Of a stretch of DNA of 64,000 nucleotides, positions 8,031-16,456 are shown in pieces. The position numbers and the translations under genes are program-made. The stretch spans positions 1 to 64,000 of the forward strand of contig DATAWK010000053.1 in the NCBI GenBank assembly GCA_036267255.1, read 5' to 3'. This DNA is from DATAWK01 sp036267255. Lineage in GTDB: Bacteria; Acidobacteriota; Terriglobia; Terriglobales; Acidobacteriaceae. Under the pieces are notes generated by a model that searched no databases, was not told the DNA's origin, and saw only the letters and a list, made by a program, of their open reading frames with translations. Within the stretch, counting starts at the first letter, position 1. Every line of letters begins with the position of its first letter.

Positions 8031-8690
8031 ATGAAGAAGAATTCGGAGTACCGTGATCTTTTTCCGGGTGCGCTGGAATTGATGGTGCTGCGAAGCCTGA
8101 GCAGGACGCCGATGCACGGATATGCGCTGGCCCAGCAGATTAAATATGTTTCCGACGCCCTGCCGAGGATGATCATGGAAGATGACAGTGGGACCATGCA
8201 CCACTTAAGAGCGGTTCATGGAATCCCGGTCGATTGGACGCAGTTAAGTGCTGCCGATATAGGAAATGGAACCCTTCGATTCGAATATGCGTGGGCATCC
8301 AGCACAGGCCCAGGCCACTTGGCAGACTTAGCGACTTGCAGGATTGGAGAGAAAGTTAGTTATAACGGTATTACTACTAAGAAGTACTCCTATCCAAGCC
8401 CTCCGTTCGCGGTTCAGAGTTGGCCAAATCCCGGCTATCGCAATATGCCTGCCGCAGGCGGCAGAGGCGAGGATGACCAACTCATAAAACAGCCGTTCGT
8501 GACTCCCTACATCTCGTTTACGATCCCCGCGACCCAGTACTTTCGTTATGAGTGCGCGGGTGATTCGCACTATACATACCTTGCGGGGCCAAACTTGATT
8601 TTAAAGAGCGTGGCTCAACACCCAGACGGAAGCTGGTACTATCTCGTGACGAAGTCAGGATCGTCTGCAACAATCGACCCGCTCCCATGA
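8031..8690 (+). CDS. Chimeric protein: PadR HTH fragment fused to unknown C-terminal domain
   Basis: From ATG 8031 the first ~45 codons are nearly identical to the intact PadR at 10783 (both have EYRDLFPGALELMVLR and MHGYALAQQIKYVSD). Homology ends abruptly near 8166, inside the wing/helix region. The remaining ~175 residues are an unrelated sequence, with YFRYECAGDSHYTYLAGPN and GSWYYLVTKSGS, that I cannot place. The winged helix would be incomplete, so DNA binding is doubtful. An in-frame upstream extension to 7881 would run through the promoter and is unlikely. A GGGGAG Shine-Dalgarno precedes 8031. It is followed by a secreted HEAT-repeat protein 16 bp downstream. It may be a deletion fusion that puts an old gene tail under a PadR-controlled promoter. 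Confidence 0.65.
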   Translation: MKKNSEYRDLFPGALELMVLRSLSRTPMHGYALAQQIKYVSDALPRMIMEDDSGTMHHLRAVHGIPVDWTQLSAADIGNGTLRFEYAWASSTGPGHLADLATCRIGEKVSYNGITTKKYSYPSPPFAVQSWPNPGYRNMPAAGGRGEDDQLIKQPFVTPYISFTIPATQYFRYECAGDSHYTYLAGPNLILKSVAQHPDGSWYYLVTKSGSSATIDPLP

Positions 8691-8706
8691 ACGAGAGGAG
8701 TAGAAC

Positions 8707-9561
8707 ATGCGTAGTCTCCAGTTGCTTCGTGTAACGGTCTTGTTTGCGATCGCGGTTCTTGCCACCGCCCAGGTAGCGGAGGCCCAAGATCAGGCTGTGG
8801 ACCAACAAGCCAGTTGGCCCGTTCTCGTTTCGTACTCTCTCCCCAAGGATCATCTGACGCTCCATGAACCGGTTGTTTTGGTCTTTACCGCGGCTAACAA
8901 GACTCGTTACCCGATTCAGTTGGATTTGGGACAGGACCGCCAGGGACAGTTTTCGTTCGCGGTAGTAGATCCGAATGGAACACGGCACCAATTGCCTCTC
9001 TATCTCCGCGAGGGATTGTCGGACCCAGGAATCTTTTCGGTTGAACCCGGCCATACTTATTCTCAGAAGCTAGTTTTGAACCAATGGTACTCGTTTTCGG
9101 TCCCCGGCAGATATGAGTTAGAGGGTCATTTAGCTCGCCCAATTGTGATCGGTGGGGGGATTGGACAGCAGACAGATCGAGGATTTCGCTTCACGCTCGA
9201 TATCGGGCCCAGGGACGAGGCCGCCCTGACCGAGACCTGCGAATCCCTGGTGAAAGAAATTGAAGGCCCGGACGGCCAGGACGCAGCCGATGCGGCGTTG
9301 GCGCTTAGCTACGTTGATGATCCTTTGGCGGAACCTTATCTCCGGAGCGTTCTCTTCAAGCGGAGTGAACTGGAGCCCGTCCTTCTCAAGGGCCTTGGAC
9401 GGATCGGCGATGGTCGGTCTGTTAGCTCCTTGGCCGAAGCTGCCGCGTCCGACGATGACGAGGTGAAGGAGTGGGCCATAATGGCGCTGTATGACATTGG
9501 ACAACGTACCAACGATCCCCAAGTACGAGAGGAAATCAATCGCATTTTAGCGAATCCCTAA
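8707..9561 (+). CDS. Secreted protein with C-terminal HEAT-like repeats
   Basis: Residues 1-26 form a signal peptide (LLRVTVLFAIAVLATAQVAEA). Residues ~38-165 look like a beta-sandwich (LVSYSLPKDHLTLHEPVVLVF, then GRYELEGHL) resembling exported immunoglobulin-like domains. Residues ~185-280 hold alpha-helical HEAT-like repeats (DAADAALALSYVDDPLAEPYL, LLKGLGRIGDGRSVSSLAEAA, EVKEWAIMALYDIG). HEAT repeats usually mediate protein binding. GAGGAG at 8695-8700 precedes the ATG. It is likely in one operon with the chimera upstream and the secreted protein downstream. No enzyme motif is seen. Confidence 0.75.
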   Translation: MRSLQLLRVTVLFAIAVLATAQVAEAQDQAVDQQASWPVLVSYSLPKDHLTLHEPVVLVFTAANKTRYPIQLDLGQDRQGQFSFAVVDPNGTRHQLPLYLREGLSDPGIFSVEPGHTYSQKLVLNQWYSFSVPGRYELEGHLARPIVIGGGIGQQTDRGFRFTLDIGPRDEAALTETCESLVKEIEGPDGQDAADAALALSYVDDPLAEPYLRSVLFKRSELEPVLLKGLGRIGDGRSVSSLAEAAASDDDEVKEWAIMALYDIGQRTNDPQVREEINRILANP

Positions 9562-9638
9562 GATTGAGGGATGGCCGGGCAAACCGAAAAGAAGCTTGGC
9601 GGATCGCTTTGCAGGTCACACACTTTTGGAGAAAACAT

Positions 9639-10334
9639 ATGGCAACAATGTTCTGGAACCCGATGCTCAGATGGCAGCAGCGTGGCCTTCTCGGTCATAT
9701 TCTTATCTCTGCGTTGCCGCTCGTCTTCCTTGTGCTTCCTTATTCGGCAAATGCCCAAAAGGACTTAGCCACCAAGACCGTGGTGGCGCTACATACTGAA
9801 CAACGCAATGCCTACGATGCGCTCCAGTATGTTGCATTCCGCGCAAATATTGTTATCGGCGTGAGCGCGATCCTCTCCCCGAATGATGAGCGATTCAAAC
9901 TCGATTTCCCGGGAGGCACGGTATCGGACTTGATGAATACCTTCCATAGCCAAGCTAGTGGGCTCAGATGGCAACAGAACGGGAACATCATCCACGTATC
10001 CAGCAGCGACGCTGGCAGCCCGCTGGCAAACGTTGTTCTCAATTATCCTGGCGCCAGAGAGAAAAACAGGCTGCAGATATGGACCCAGGTGCGCACAAGC
10101 CCCGAGGTGAAAAACTGGTTGCGCGCCAATAGGTGCAGGGAGATCGGACGCTTCAGTCCGTATGCCTTTCTTCAACCCAAAAACAGGCCCGATGCGATCA
10201 GCATATCACCCGGATCGATGACATTAGCGCAACTCCTGGACAAAGTTGCTACTCAGACTGGAGTAAACTTTTGGGCTGTTCTTCAAACTGCGCCGACGGC
10301 CAAATCCTGCCACGTGTCAATCATGCCCTGGTGA
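9639..10334 (+). CDS. Secreted hypothetical protein, possible STN/secretin-like domain
   Basis: I chose ATG 9639 (231 residues) over the upstream 9564 codon because GGAG lies 7 bp before it and a signal peptide follows (GHILISALPLVFLVLPYSANAQ). The mature part TVVALHTEQRNAYDALQYVAF...TVSDLMNTFHSQASGLRWQQNGNIIHV resembles the STN/secretin N-domain pattern, a small alpha-beta fold that interacts with partners at the envelope. A second similar half is seen as TLAQLLDKVATQTGVNFWA. It is the third gene of the group begun by the PadR chimera. No enzyme activity is predicted. Confidence 0.6.
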   Translation: MATMFWNPMLRWQQRGLLGHILISALPLVFLVLPYSANAQKDLATKTVVALHTEQRNAYDALQYVAFRANIVIGVSAILSPNDERFKLDFPGGTVSDLMNTFHSQASGLRWQQNGNIIHVSSSDAGSPLANVVLNYPGAREKNRLQIWTQVRTSPEVKNWLRANRCREIGRFSPYAFLQPKNRPDAISISPGSMTLAQLLDKVATQTGVNFWAVLQTAPTAKSCHVSIMPW

Positions 10335-10735
10335 GCGCTGGATCTTGAACTTCTTTCGTTCGCGGGGTGGCCCATGCAAGCCTGGTTTTGGCTTGCGTGG
10401 GCCACCGGGCTGCCTGCGAGAAAAGACCCACGCTAGCTACGCGAGCATGGGGCACCCGAACCTTATCCGAAGCATAAAGCCTTCGTGAAGTGAATCATCT
10501 TTCGCGCGTTGGCGAGAGTGGAGACATCCTAGACAGGGCGGCCAGGCTATCCGGCAAATAAAATCCAGCAGAGACAACTGCGATCGCTGTACCGGACGTA
10601 CCTAATATCTCTACCTATCATCTGTATCCATTGCTCGTGTATCGCTTCCTCGAATTTATTTCTTATCTATATATTCATATTCCTCAAATTCCGCAATATT
10701 CCTCATTTATGTTCCTCCCTTGTGATCTTTCGGAT
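10335..10735. other. Non-coding interval with hairpin repeat
   Basis: No convincing gene is present. A long hairpin lies at 10366-10406, followed by a related ACCCACGC...GCGAGCATGGGGCACCC palindrome-like block at 10427-10455. The right part (10600-10735) is AT-richer than its surroundings, as expected for the promoter of the padR gene. Confidence 0.6.
10366..10406. repeat. 17-bp stem-loop repeat element
   Basis: The left arm (10366-10382) and right arm (10390-10406) are inverted repeats with a single T-G mismatch around a 7-base loop (TGGTTTT). The arm sequence GGTGGCCCA-GCAAGCC and the nearby GCATGGGGCACCC recall the CCCATG...CATGGG hairpin at 45274-45299, so it is probably one of a family of intergenic hairpins. 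No poly-T tail follows. Confidence 0.7.
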
Positions 10736-10771
10736 ATACTATTTTAAAAATAGTGATTGGAAAATACTATT
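10736..10771 (+). promoter_or_regulatory. Putative PadR autoregulatory operator
   Basis: ACTATT (10738-10743), 5-bp spacer, AATAGT (10749-10754), then a third ACTATT (10766-10771). The same arrangement precedes the PadR chimera at 7986-8019. A TATACT -10-like hexamer at 10735-10740 overlaps the first half-site, consistent with repression of the padR-ADOP operon by its own product. Confidence 0.6.
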
Positions 10772-10782
10772 TAAGGATCAAT

Positions 10783-11127
10783 ATGAAGAAGAAATCGGAA
10801 TACCGTGATCTCTTCCCGGGTGCGCTGGAATTGATGGTTCTGCGAACCCTGAGCAGGAAGCCGATGCACGGATATGCGCTTGCGCAGCAGATCAAATATG
10901 TTTCGGACGACCTGCTCCAGATCGAGGAAGGTTCCTTGTATCCAGCCTTGCAGCGGATGTTGAAGGCAGGGTGGCTGGAATCGAAAATGGGACTCTCGCC
11001 TAGAAATCGGCCTGTGCGGGTCTTCAAGGTAACCGTGGCAGGCAGGAAACATCTGGAACAGGAAATTTCGAGCTTCGAGAAGATGTTTGCTGGAATCAAC
11101 CGTGTTCTTGCAGATGCGCAATCGTAG
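10783..11127 (+). CDS. PadR-family transcriptional regulator
   Basis: The 114-residue protein is a full PadR winged helix: FPGALELMVLRTLSRKPMHGYALAQQI, then EEGSLYPALQRMLKAGWLESKMG, the wing PVRVFKVTVAGRKHLEQE, and a short C-terminal dimer helix. Start ATG 10783 has AAGGAT upstream; the in-frame earlier codon at 10753 lies within the operator. It sits 9 bp before two tandem ADOP permease genes, the standard acidobacterial arrangement in which PadR represses the export operon and is released by a ligand. Promoter and first 130 bp are duplicated at 7979-8166. Confidence 0.95.
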   Translation: MKKKSEYRDLFPGALELMVLRTLSRKPMHGYALAQQIKYVSDDLLQIEEGSLYPALQRMLKAGWLESKMGLSPRNRPVRVFKVTVAGRKHLEQEISSFEKMFAGINRVLADAQS

Positions 11128-11136
11128 GAGTTTTCC

Positions 11137-13800
11137 ATGCGTTGGCTTACACAACTTTTTACTCGCGGTCGTCGGTATGACGAGATTTCGGAGTCGATAC
11201 GAGGACATCTCGAGGAGAAGATTGCCGATTTGATGGATGATGGCATGTCGCGGAGAGAGGCGGAGACAGCGGCGCGGCGGGAGTTCGGCAACGTGACGCG
11301 CATCGAAGAGCGGAGCCGGGAAGTGTGGCAGTGGGCGAGGGTGGAAGCAATCCTACGAGATTTTCGCTACGGTTTTCGCCGTCTGCGCAGGGCTCCCGGC
11401 TTTACCGTGACGGCATTGCTTACGCTTGGTCTCGGCATTGGCGCCAGCATTGCCGTCTATAGCCTGGTGGATGCTGTGCTCCTTCGTCCGCTGCAATTTG
11501 GCAATGGAAAGCGGCTGGTGGAGATCTTCGCAGAGGTGCCGCAGATCGGTATGACCAAAGGCACACCTGCACCGGCAAACTATTTTGACTGGAAGCGGCG
11601 CAATCATGTCTTTGCGGATATGGCGGCGGCGGTCGGCGACATTTACACGATCACGGGCAATGGCCGTCCGTTGGAAATCGAGGGAACGCAGATTACTGCA
11701 AACCTTCTGCCGGTTCTTGGGGTGCAGCCGATTCTTGGAAGGAATTTTACGAAGGAAGAAGATCAGCCGGGAAATGCGGTGGCCCTGATCAGCGCCGGAT
11801 TATGGCAGCAACGCTATGGGTCGAATCCGCATATCCTGGGCAAGACGATTCCTCTGGACGGCGTGCCCTATCGCATTATCGGCGTCATGCCCTTTGGATT
11901 TACATTCACGGAGCATTCGGACGTGTGGGTTCCGCTCGCCCTTAGCGCAGCGGCGCAGTTGGATCGGAATCATCATTACCTTACGGTCTATGGATTGCTT
12001 CGGCCCGGAGTGACGATTCCGGCAGCGCAAAAGGACATGACCGATATTTCCAGCCAGCTTGCAGACGAATACCCGGCAAGCAATCGCGGGCTGATGAGCT
12101 CCGTTGTCCCGCTGCGGGATCAGCTACTGGGCAAGTCGCGCATGGCAATTTTTGTGCTTGCCTGCGGTGTCGGCATTCTTCTGCTTATCACATGCGCCAA
12201 CGTAGCCGGGCTGATGATCGCGCGAGCGGCAAATCGTCAACGCGAATCGGCTATTCGCGTGGCGCTGGGAGCAAGCCGGAGAGAACTTTGGCGTCAGGGA
12301 CTGGCGGAAAGCCTGCTGCTCGCTGTTAGCGGCAGCATTCTGGGGATTGCGTTCGCATTGCTTTCCATGCCCATCATGCGGCATTTTGTGCCGGAAACGA
12401 TGGCCTCCTGGGCGCACCCGGAGATCAATTGGACGGTGCTAAGCTTTACTGCTTTGGTTGGAGCGGTTACAGCGATTGCGTTCAGTCTGTTTGGGCGGGG
12501 CTCTGCCGCTGCGCGACCTCAGGAGGCGCTGCGTAATGGCGACCGGGGCGCGACCGATACCCGGCAAAGGCTTCGCTCTGTTCTGGTGATCGGCGAAATT
12601 GCCCTGACCACAATTGTTCTTACCAGCACGGGACTGTTGGCTGGAGCCTTCTGGAAACTCGCGCACACCTACGTCGGATTCAACTCCGATTCCGTTCTCA
12701 CAATGAGAACGCAGCTACCGGTCTCCGCGCAGACGCGATATCGCGACTTTTCCGCCCGAGTGAGTTTCTACCAACGCGTTCTCTACAAGGTGGAGCATCT
12801 TCCCGGTGTGCAGGCTGCCGGTTATACAACGTTTCTCCCGTTTACAAATCCGGGAGGCGCAGGCCTGATTCTGGTTAAGGGAGCTGCGCCGTTGCCGGCG
12901 GGACAACAAAATCTGAACTACATTGCCGAGCGCGAGATCACGCCGCACTATTTCGATGCGCTCTCCATACCGCTTCTCAACGGGCGCGTTTTCAGCGAGG
13001 CGGATGCGGGGAATACGATTCCCCTGGCGGTAATCAGCGAAAAAATGGCAAAGCAATATTGGCCCCACAGCGATGCCACAGGACAGCAGTTCCGGTTCGA
13101 CGCCCCGGGAACACCATGGATTACGGTCATCGGCATCGTGGGCGATGTCCACGAAACAAACGCAGAGACGCGAAGCCGACCGGCAATGTACTTCTTATAT
13201 GACCAGTCCTCTTTATATGCCCAGTCGTCCGGGACGGCCTTGAACCTTCCGGGATATTTGATGCCACGCGATCTTGCGATCCGGGTCGCGGGCGATCCGT
13301 TCAGCTACGCGGGCATCGTCAAGCAGGCAATCTGGTCGGTTGATCCCGAACAGCCGATCTCCGATATACAGTCGATGCGGCATATTGTGAACGCTCGCAT
13401 GGAAACCTATGGTCTCGAGGCCCAGCTTTTCACTTTTTTCTCCATTGCGGCCCTTCTGGTTTCCGCGCTGGGTATCTACGGCCTTATGAGTTACAGCGTC
13501 ACACAAAGGACCCAGGAAATTGGAATTCGCATGGCCCTGGGCGCGCAGAGAGGGCACGTGCTGGTTTCGTTTCTGCTTGCGGCGCTACGCCTGTTTTTTG
13601 CCGGGCTTGTGCTGGGAATTGCCGGTTCGGTGTGGGCAACGCGTCTGCTCGGCAGTTTGTTATATGGAATTTCGGGAACCGGCTGGGCCATCGGAGCTGT
13701 TCCGCTTCTACTGCTTGCACTATGCATGACCGTCGCTGCGTGGCTGCCCGCTCGTCGAGCTGCCATGGTTTCTCCGATGAGAGCTCTCCACACGGAATAG
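11137..13800 (+). CDS. ADOP-family FtsX/MacB-type permease (first of tandem pair)
   Basis: The 887-residue product starts with the ADOP prefix domain (RGRRYDEISESIRGHLEEKI...AARREFGNVTRIEE). Two MacB-PCD/FtsX repeats follow, each a periplasmic domain plus about four transmembrane helices: the first TM at LLTLGLGIGASIAVYSLVDAVLLRP (in part), the FtsX block near ~320-450, and the final one ending LLLLALCMTVAAWLPARRAAMVSPMRAL. ADOPs lack a linked ATPase gene; they are proposed to work with an ABC ATPase in export or envelope maintenance. It lies in an operon with PadR and a second ADOP 10 bp downstream. Its first ~62 codons match the second ADOP at ~90% DNA identity, far above the rest. Confidence 0.95.
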   Translation: MRWLTQLFTRGRRYDEISESIRGHLEEKIADLMDDGMSRREAETAARREFGNVTRIEERSREVWQWARVEAILRDFRYGFRRLRRAPGFTVTALLTLGLGIGASIAVYSLVDAVLLRPLQFGNGKRLVEIFAEVPQIGMTKGTPAPANYFDWKRRNHVFADMAAAVGDIYTITGNGRPLEIEGTQITANLLPVLGVQPILGRNFTKEEDQPGNAVALISAGLWQQRYGSNPHILGKTIPLDGVPYRIIGVMPFGFTFTEHSDVWVPLALSAAAQLDRNHHYLTVYGLLRPGVTIPAAQKDMTDISSQLADEYPASNRGLMSSVVPLRDQLLGKSRMAIFVLACGVGILLLITCANVAGLMIARAANRQRESAIRVALGASRRELWRQGLAESLLLAVSGSILGIAFALLSMPIMRHFVPETMASWAHPEINWTVLSFTALVGAVTAIAFSLFGRGSAAARPQEALRNGDRGATDTRQRLRSVLVIGEIALTTIVLTSTGLLAGAFWKLAHTYVGFNSDSVLTMRTQLPVSAQTRYRDFSARVSFYQRVLYKVEHLPGVQAAGYTTFLPFTNPGGAGLILVKGAAPLPAGQQNLNYIAEREITPHYFDALSIPLLNGRVFSEADAGNTIPLAVISEKMAKQYWPHSDATGQQFRFDAPGTPWITVIGIVGDVHETNAETRSRPAMYFLYDQSSLYAQSSGTALNLPGYLMPRDLAIRVAGDPFSYAGIVKQAIWSVDPEQPISDIQSMRHIVNARMETYGLEAQLFTFFSIAALLVSALGIYGLMSYSVTQRTQEIGIRMALGAQRGHVLVSFLLAALRLFFAGLVLGIAGSVWATRLLGSLLYGISGTGWAIGAVPLLLLALCMTVAAWLPARRAAMVSPMRALHTE
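11151..11335 (+). repeat. Duplicated ADOP N-terminal segment (partner 13825-14009)
   Basis: The ~185-bp stretch encoding the prefix domain of this permease is about 90% identical to 13825-14009 in the next gene by eye. Similarity drops sharply at about 11336 and 14010. This suggests gene conversion or selective homogenisation of the prefix domain. Confidence 0.75.
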
Positions 13801-13810
13801 AGGACGTGCT

Positions 13811-16429
13811 ATGAACTGGTTCAGACAAATTTTTACTCGCGGTCGTCGCTATGACGAGCTGTCGGAGTCGATACGGGAACATCTCGACGAAAAGATTGCC
13901 GATTTGATGGACGGCGGCATGACGCGGAAAGAAGCAGAGACAGCCGCGCGGCGGGAGTTCGGCAACGTGACGCGCATCGAAGAGCGGAGCCGCGAAGTTT
14001 GGCAGTGGACCAGATTGAGAAATTTCTGGGCCGATGTGAGATTCGCGCTGCGGCAATTTGGAAAACGACCGGGATTTGCATTGGTTTGCGTATTGACCAT
14101 CGCTCTTGGAGTGGGAGCCAATACGGCGGTCTTCAGTGTCGTCGATGCGGTGATGCTGCGGCCACTGCCGTACATGCAGTCGCAGCGGCTGGTGGAAGTG
14201 GAGATGATGTCGAGCCGGCACGATTACGAGCGGAGCGATGTATCGTATCCCGATTTCTTCGACTGGCGGACGCAGAACAAAAGCTTCTCGCAACTGGTGT
14301 CGTATCACGACACATCCTTCGCGCTGACGGGCGCGGAGCGGGCGGTGCGTGTGGATGGGGAGGTGACCTCATGGAACCTGTTGCCGCTTCTGGGCATGCA
14401 ACCGGAGTTAGGGCGCGGATTTCTGCCGCAGGAGGAGAAGGAGGGTTCCCGCGTGGTTCTGATCAGCCATGCGCTATGGGTCTCGCGCTTCGCATCGGAC
14501 CCTTCGGTTGTGGGACGAACGATTCCGTTGAGCGGAGAGCCGTTCACCGTAATCGGCGTGATGCCACCGTCGTTTCGGTTTCCGGTTTCCGCTCCGCAGA
14601 ACAGCATCTGGACGACATCCGCGGTCGATGACAATCCCAGTGACCCGGACAATGCAATCAGCAACCGCGGTATGCGCTGGATGAATGTGCTGGGCAGGCT
14701 GAAGCCGGGAGTCAAGCCAGCCCAAGCCAATCAAGACCTGGATGTGATTGCGGCGCGCCTCGCAAAGCAATTTCCTCATACAAATGCCAGGAACTCCTCC
14801 ACCAGAGTGGAGAGTGAACTGACCGCAGTGCTGGGTCCCACAGGCACCCTGCTGAAAATTGTGTTGAGCGCCGTGCTGCTGGTGCTGCTGGTTGCGTGCG
14901 GCAACATCGCCAATCTGCTGCTGGCGCGCGTGCGCGAACGGGAGCGGGAGCTGGCTATGCGTGCGGCGCTGGGCGCGGGCCGAGGCAGGATTGTGCGGCA
15001 ACTTCTGGTTGAGAGCACGATGCTGGGTTTTGTTGGCGGTGTGGCGGGGTGCGGACTGGCATTTGCGGCTGTACCGGTTCTGCTGCGACTGATCGGGGAC
15101 AATGTGCCACGCGCAGCCGACGCGGGCGTGAATCTGCCGGTGCTTGCTTTTGCATTTGCGATCTCGCTGCTTTCAGGAATTATTTTCGGAGTTCTCCCGG
15201 CATGGACTGCGAGCAGGCGAGACCCGGTTTCAATACTGAAAGAGGGTGGTTATACACATGTCAGCGGGCGCGACTGGCTGCGATCGACGGTGATCGTAGG
15301 ACAGGTGGCGCTGGGTATTGTGCTGACTGCAGGAGCCGGGCTGCTGATCAGCAGTTACGCGAAATTGACGCACGCCGATGAGGGATTCCATTCCGACCAC
15401 CTGCTGACATTCAATTTTGACCTGCCGGATGCGCGGTACAAGGACACACGTCCGGCGTTCTACCGGGAGTACTTCGACAGGCTGCGCGCGTTGCCCGGTG
15501 TAACGTCGGCAGCGGGATCGATGTTTCTGCCCATGACTGACAATGACATGAACTCGAACTTTGAGGATCCCGAGCATCCCGTTCCCCCCGGTCAGCGGCC
15601 AGCGGCCAAGATCGTTCTGATTTCGGGTGAGTATTTCCACACGATGCAGATACCGCTTCTGCGGGGCCGGGATTTTGCAGAGGCAGATGATGGGAAGGCA
15701 CCCCAGGTGATGATCGTCAACCATGCATTCGTCCAAAAATATTTCGCGGGGAACGACGTATTAGGGAAAAAACTGCGTACCGATTCAATCAGACAAATCG
15801 TGGGCGTGGTTGGAGACACGCGTCAATCTGCGATGCAGGAACTGGCGCCGCCCATCATGTACCTGCCAGCGAGTCAGTTGCCGAGGTGGTGTTGCTTAAC
15901 TTCTGTCGTACGGGCTTCGGTCGATCCGCTGAGCCTGGAACCATCGGTGCAACACCTTGTTTCCTCGATGAACCCGGAACTGCCGATTACAGATGTGAGG
16001 ACGATGCGGGACCTGATCGGATTGCAACTGGGGCTGCCGCGCCTGGCAACAATCCTGCTGGGGACATTTGCCGGTCTGGCGCTGGCGTTGACCATCGTGG
16101 GACTGTACGGCGTGATGACCTATTCCGTTATGCAGAGAACGCGCGACATTGGCGTGCGACTGGCGCTGGGCGCACAGCGGGGCAGCATACTGACGCTGGT
16201 TCTGCGCGAAGCCGGGATTTTATTGGCATGGGGCGTAGGGATTGGACTCACGGCGACGTTCGCAGTGACCTCCGTACTGAGGGCGGTACTGTTCAACACG
16301 GGGCCGCGTGATCCGCTGGTGCTGACAGCGGTGTGCGCCGTTGTGGTTCTGGCGGGGTTGCTGGCGGCGTATTTACCGGCAGCGAGGGCTGCGGCCATCG
16401 ATCCCATGGTGGCATTGCGGTCGGAGTAG
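13811..16429 (+). CDS. ADOP-family FtsX/MacB-type permease (second of tandem pair)
   Basis: The 872-residue paralog has the same design as its neighbour: prefix domain (RGRRYDELSESIREHLDEKIA), first TM (VCVLTIALGVGANTAVFSVVDAV), periplasmic MacB-PCD, FtsX helices with NIANLLLARVRERERELAMRAALGAGRGRIVRQL, a second periplasmic domain, and a final FtsX block (RTRDIGVRLALGAQRGSILTLVLREAG) ending with PAARAAAIDPMVALRSE. It is 10 bp downstream of the first ADOP. Tandem ADOPs may form a heterodimeric permease; this is inference. No ATPase gene is nearby. Confidence 0.95.
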   Translation: MNWFRQIFTRGRRYDELSESIREHLDEKIADLMDGGMTRKEAETAARREFGNVTRIEERSREVWQWTRLRNFWADVRFALRQFGKRPGFALVCVLTIALGVGANTAVFSVVDAVMLRPLPYMQSQRLVEVEMMSSRHDYERSDVSYPDFFDWRTQNKSFSQLVSYHDTSFALTGAERAVRVDGEVTSWNLLPLLGMQPELGRGFLPQEEKEGSRVVLISHALWVSRFASDPSVVGRTIPLSGEPFTVIGVMPPSFRFPVSAPQNSIWTTSAVDDNPSDPDNAISNRGMRWMNVLGRLKPGVKPAQANQDLDVIAARLAKQFPHTNARNSSTRVESELTAVLGPTGTLLKIVLSAVLLVLLVACGNIANLLLARVRERERELAMRAALGAGRGRIVRQLLVESTMLGFVGGVAGCGLAFAAVPVLLRLIGDNVPRAADAGVNLPVLAFAFAISLLSGIIFGVLPAWTASRRDPVSILKEGGYTHVSGRDWLRSTVIVGQVALGIVLTAGAGLLISSYAKLTHADEGFHSDHLLTFNFDLPDARYKDTRPAFYREYFDRLRALPGVTSAAGSMFLPMTDNDMNSNFEDPEHPVPPGQRPAAKIVLISGEYFHTMQIPLLRGRDFAEADDGKAPQVMIVNHAFVQKYFAGNDVLGKKLRTDSIRQIVGVVGDTRQSAMQELAPPIMYLPASQLPRWCCLTSVVRASVDPLSLEPSVQHLVSSMNPELPITDVRTMRDLIGLQLGLPRLATILLGTFAGLALALTIVGLYGVMTYSVMQRTRDIGVRLALGAQRGSILTLVLREAGILLAWGVGIGLTATFAVTSVLRAVLFNTGPRDPLVLTAVCAVVVLAGLLAAYLPAARAAAIDPMVALRSE

Positions 16430-16456
16430 AAAGATTCGATGACCCGGCACTGCGCC

